DNA of 64,000 nucleotides from Kalaharituber pfeilii. Taxonomy: Eukaryota > Ascomycota > Pezizomycetes > Pezizales > Pezizaceae. The DNA is taken from assembly GCA_015179045.1 (NCBI GenBank), contig WHUZ01000032.1, positions 496,001 to 560,000 of the forward strand, written 5' to 3'. Shown piece after piece: positions 60,275 through 64,000 of the stretch. The first letter of the stretch is position 1. Each line of letters begins with the position of its first letter. The notes beneath the pieces are model-generated. The model saw nothing but the letters and a program-made list of their open reading frames with translations, did not search any database and was not told the origin of the DNA. The position numbers and the translations under genes are program-made.

Positions 60275-63033
60275 TCAGACAACTTCGAATCTGAGAGCAC
60301 GTTAGCCATTGACCTCACAGCAGCCCATGATGCAGCAGAACGCACATGACTATCCGAAAATTACGATGTTGCAATCATGGAAGGCGACACTACAGTCGCC
60401 AAATTATCAAACGATATGGGGTGATGGGATGAGGGCCGGTAGGGGGAGACGACGGTTTTCTCCGTGGGGTCGAAAATTGGGCAGATGTAGTCTATAAGCC
60501 GCTACGCAAAACGGGGTCAGCAAACCTTAATCCTGAACAAGGGAACCCGGCTATCATGGAATGAAGTCGAGGACCTTCCACAGCAGTACAGAGGAATGGG
60601 AGAGGATGGAGTCGCCAGTCATGAGACTCACCTGACGGTATGGGGCGAGAGAAAGTCGTAAGACTGCTGACTGGGGGGGGTTGTGGGTGGGAAGACGAAA
60701 GGGAAGACGGAGACCCTTCAAAATTTATCTCGACAGAGCAAGGCTTGCGGCTAGCTGGGTGACTACTCTCCGGGTGCGGACGCTGCGTATGCTGCGTGCT
60801 TGGGATCGTGCTGGGGGCAATTGCTTTTTTCCAGGCCTTTTTTTTCTTACTTTTTGCTTTCCGCTTTTCCCCTTCCGTGGGGCCAGATTTGATACATGGG
60901 CGCCTTGGCCGGGTGTGCTCGCACTCGAGTAGGGTTTCCGTTCCTCTCGCGCAGTCCACGGGCTAGCGCGGCGGCGGAGCAGCGGAGCAGCGGAGCAGAG
61001 GGCGCGGCACTCTGAGAGCCCGCCGCACCAGGCACCGCAGATCCCTCTCTTCCTGCCATCCGCGGGCAGCAGTCACGCTGGCTGCTCGACTGCTGCTTCG
61101 CGGAGCCTTGGACGGGGTTACTTCTGGCCGCGCCTGCGTCCCGAACCATTTTCTGCCGAAGGCCCCAAGATGAAAAAGTTTGCGCGCTTGGGAGGTGCTG
61201 CCCCCGCGAAGTGTGGAGGGGCTGTGAGGCCGCGTGCGTGGGGCTAGCACCGACTGGTGCTAGAGGCTCATCTGCGCATCGGGGGGCCCCCGCGCCCCTG
61301 CTTCACGCACGAGGATTTTGCGGGAGCGGCCTGGGGCGCTGATGTCATGCAACCGTGTCATATCCTCACATTGCTAATGTAATACTGTTACGAGGTGGCC
61401 AAAAGTGCCTTTTGCTTTCGATCTTCTGTTCCCTTGTCCTGAAGGCTGGCGTCTCCGAAGCTTCAAACTTGAGATATCATAAGTCCAAAGCTGATTCGTC
61501 GCCGCTGTCGATACTACTAGGATGTTCCATCATTCTCGCGCCGTTCAGGGTAACTGTGCATGCCGCAGGGAAACAACAACCCTGAAGGGGAGAACGCAGT
61601 GGGACTACGGATGCGTGCTATTCCTACAAACATCCAACCTCGAGGGCACCTTATGATGGGCCAGCAATACGCATGATTCTAGAGATGAACCATTACCACA
61701 CACTACTGCCATCCTTGGCAGCCAATTGGCAACTCAGTGGTACCGTCTGCATGTACACATTGATTCATCTGCAGCCTGAACTGATGTTTGTACTAGGTGA
61801 TGAAAACCACATAGTATGCATAGTATTTGTTGAGCGTTCTTAGTAAGCCTCGCGTCGGTGGTAAGTTCCACACAGTCATGTGCCACTGTTCGTTTCGATG
61901 CAAGCCTCGAATTGCCGGACCGTCACGTGAGCTTCTGTGTTTTTGTCGTGGTCCACTTATCCCGTTGCTTAGGCACATTGCCTGTCCACCAGTGTTAGGG
62001 CATGGACGAGGGAGTCTAGTAGAAGAACGGCTTCACGCATACATTCAGTCTGCCCTACAACCCAGTGCCAACTATGATAGACTGCTCTGCTCATGCCGCT
62101 TATCCGCTCCGCTGTTTCGTACTTTCATAATAAGGCAAGAACGAAAACGGCGCTCGGCTTCTAGCAGTTAGTGGGGTCGAGCTCGGCTTGAGTATTCACC
62201 AACTATGATATATTAAAATCTCCCGGTTGCTCACGATCACTGACAGCATGATGAGACCAATTATATCCTTCCAGCAGCGCCCGCGCTGGCCACTTGACGT
62301 TACTTGCAGTACTTGTACCTGCTTGTTTGGTTTGTACCCTGCGCTATGTTATACTGTACACGGTTACACTTACCCCAGAGCCAGACTACCCCAGATAAAT
62401 TACTTTGGCTCTGGTGCGTGCACCACGGTAAGTACTGCGATGTGAGATCCAGGAAGACCGGTTGGGCAACCATGCAAAACAGCCCCGTAGACTTTCTTGC
62501 CTAGTCCCACCGTGAATCGTCAAGTCGAGCGCACTCGTCCGTCAATCGGGGGCCGCGTGCTTGCGTACTGTACGAGCTGCACCGTCGTGTTGCTGCACCA
62601 CTACATCACACTACACCATCCATTCGGTATCGTGTCCGCCCGTTGACTGCGCATGTGCGATGCGTTCGATGCTCCCCCGTTATTCCCCCGCCTGCTGTCT
62701 GCCCGGTCCATTCCATCTGCCTGCCCTTGCGCTGCCTGCTTGCTTCCTGATTAGTGCTTCTCCATACTACTCCGCATCCCGCCCCCCCCCCCCCCCCCCC
62801 CCCCCACTTCTGCGCAGCTTCGGGCGAGATTAGCAGCTTCAATAGCTTCCTCGGCCCTCTCTCATATTGCGGCAGTTCTTGCTTTCCTCCCCACTCATAT
62901 ACTCGAGCATCTAGACAAATCCTTCCTGCCATCTATCCATCGCCGAGCGCAGCCTAGCCTCGTAGCGCAACCCGTCATTGCACTCACCCGCAGCACTTAG
63001 ATCCCCCCTCCCCCCCACTCTTGATTTATATGA
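60275..63033. other. Divergent intergenic region between the PPR and GH125 genes
   Basis: About 2.8 kb with no convincing gene. It contains a GC-rich stretch at about 60900-61340 with CGGAGCAG triplication near 60975, a 24-nt C run at 62782-62805, and pyrimidine-rich leader-like sequence just before 63034. Confidence 0.5.
62782..62805. repeat. Poly-C run (24 nt)
   Basis: 24 consecutive C about 230 bp upstream of the GH125 start codon. The complementary strand is poly-G with quadruplex potential. Confidence 0.9.
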
Positions 63034-64000
63034 ATGTATTCCAAAAGATACAAAACTAGTTCAGACCACAGTTCCGGCTTCGAAACTCATGAGCACGACT
63101 TTCTGAAAATCGGTGCGTACACGTCCTCGACAGCTCGTCCTAAAACTCCAGTGCTGCGTGAATCAGCCCACCACGATCTACCGCAGACGCCCATCCGCGA
63201 ACGTAGCATCTCACCTCGGGCAAGTTCTCGCCGGCACAAGAACTACACAACCCGTTACCCCCACCGGACTGTCGCTATGATGCTTCTCTTCCCAGCAGCA
63301 GCACTGTTGTACATTATCTGCTTCGCCGGTGGGAGTTACGGCATCTCCAGATCCTCAAAGCAATCAGAATCCCGACAAAAATATTGTCCCGACTACAAGG
63401 CCTACTCTGCGCGGCCGCACCCGCCATATACAGAAGGGAAATATGCAATGCCTTATCAGCGACCAGTGGAGCACTGCCGACTATTCAAGTCCCAGGCAGT
63501 GGAGGACCTAATACAGAAGATGATCAACAACATGGCGGATCCGGATCTTGCACGGTTATTTGAGAATGCATATCCCAACACCCTGGATACAACCGTCCGA
63601 TGGCATGTCCCGGGCGGTCCGAAAGAGGCTCAATCGTTCATTGTAACAGGAGACATCAATGCGCAGTGGTTGAGAGATTGTGAGAGCTTGGATGTTCCTG
63701 AAAGCCTTTAAGCATAGTTCTGATTTCTGTCAGCTACAAATCAACTTTCCCAATATCAGAGACTCGCTAAAACTGACCCGGGTATCAAAACCCTAATCTT
63801 GGGCGCGATTAATACGCAGGTACACAATTGGCATTGCACGCACAGTTACCGAGCCCTGTGGCTAACGGAACCAACAGGCGGACTTCATCCTACAGAGCCC
63901 TTACTGCAACGCCTTTCAACCTCCCTTAGAGAGCGGCCTAGCACCGTATGTTTTTACATCCTATTCCCGCAGGATCCATTCTAATTGATCTACCTTACTA
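63034..64000 (+). CDS. GH125 exo-alpha-1,6-mannosidase (5' part, runs off the window)
   Basis: Family GH125 (DUF1237) enzymes remove alpha-1,6-linked mannose without metal and are widespread in fungi. Visible exons: 63034-63679, 63734-63819 and 63878-63945, with the next donor (GTATG) at 63946; the acceptor and the rest lie beyond position 64000. A hydrophobic segment (MMLLFPAAALLYIICFAGGS, about residues 83-102) after a basic Ser/Arg-rich cytoplasmic tail predicts a type II Golgi or secretory membrane anchor. The catalytic-domain start is clear: YCPDYKAYSARPHPPYTEGK, RLFENAYPNTLDTTVRW, SFIVTGDINAQWLRD joined to STNQLSQYQRLAK, then TLILGAINTQADFILQSPYC and NAFQPP. Splice junctions restore the conserved WLRDSTNQ and GAINTQADF blocks. 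Only about 266 residues are in view. No defect is seen so far. Confidence 0.9.

Overview
The window is nuclear DNA of a filamentous ascomycete fungus (Pezizomycotina). The evidence is spliced genes with short GT-AG introns (57-230 bp) carrying CTAAC/CTAAT-like branch sites, CT-rich leaders, and a gene set typical of fungi: Trs85, Syo1/symportin, a GH125 alpha-1,6-mannosidase, and a very long mitochondrial-type PPR protein. Gene density is low (13 protein-coding loci in 64 kb). Gene-free stretches of about 16 kb and 8 kb, decayed transposon traces and very long homopolymer runs recall repeat-expanded genomes such as truffle and morel relatives (Pezizomycetes). That lineage guess is inference only.

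Layout. IDI1, isopentenyl-diphosphate isomerase, + strand, 479-1674. A gene-free region follows (1675-17460) holding a probable pogo/Fot1-like transposon relic (about 7.5-9.0 kb), simple repeats and a 32-nt T run. A GNAT-fold acetyltransferase (+, 17461-18687) stands alone, followed by another gene-free stretch to 26898 with G, C, T and GA tracts. A compact core-gene cluster comes next: MLH1 (-, 26899-29913) head-to-head with SYO1 (+, 30243-32775); a doubtful small ORF (33596-34009); TRS85 (+, 35164-37457); RAD18 (+, 37976-40133) tail-to-tail with a CHMP7-like ESCRT-III gene (-, 40647-42243). After 4.5 kb without genes comes a J-domain protein (+, 46796-47829). Then follow an A/T-homopolymer region, a 269-bp palindromic MITE-like element (49927-50195), PDX3 (-, 51503-52970), a G-patch protein (-, 55199-55852), a 1248-residue PPR protein (-, 56528-60274) and the 5' part of a GH125 mannosidase (+, from 63034, running off the window).

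The genes are mostly independent housekeeping functions: isoprenoid synthesis, mismatch repair, post-replication repair, ribosomal protein import, ER-Golgi/autophagy tethering, nuclear-envelope ESCRT, vitamin B6, mitochondrial RNA metabolism and mannan processing. I see no operon-like or biosynthetic cluster, no CRISPR, no rRNA and no convincing tRNA. The most notable non-coding signals are the palindromic element, the A/T mosaic beside it with a recurring GTTACGGTA-type motif, two perfect MluI cell-cycle boxes in the MLH1/SYO1 promoter, a GC-AG intron in SYO1, and the pogo-like relic. I did not find a convincing undescribed multi-gene system.

All exon boundaries were worked out by hand from reading-frame continuity, splice consensus and conservation of the protein family. 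They have not been confirmed by transcripts.
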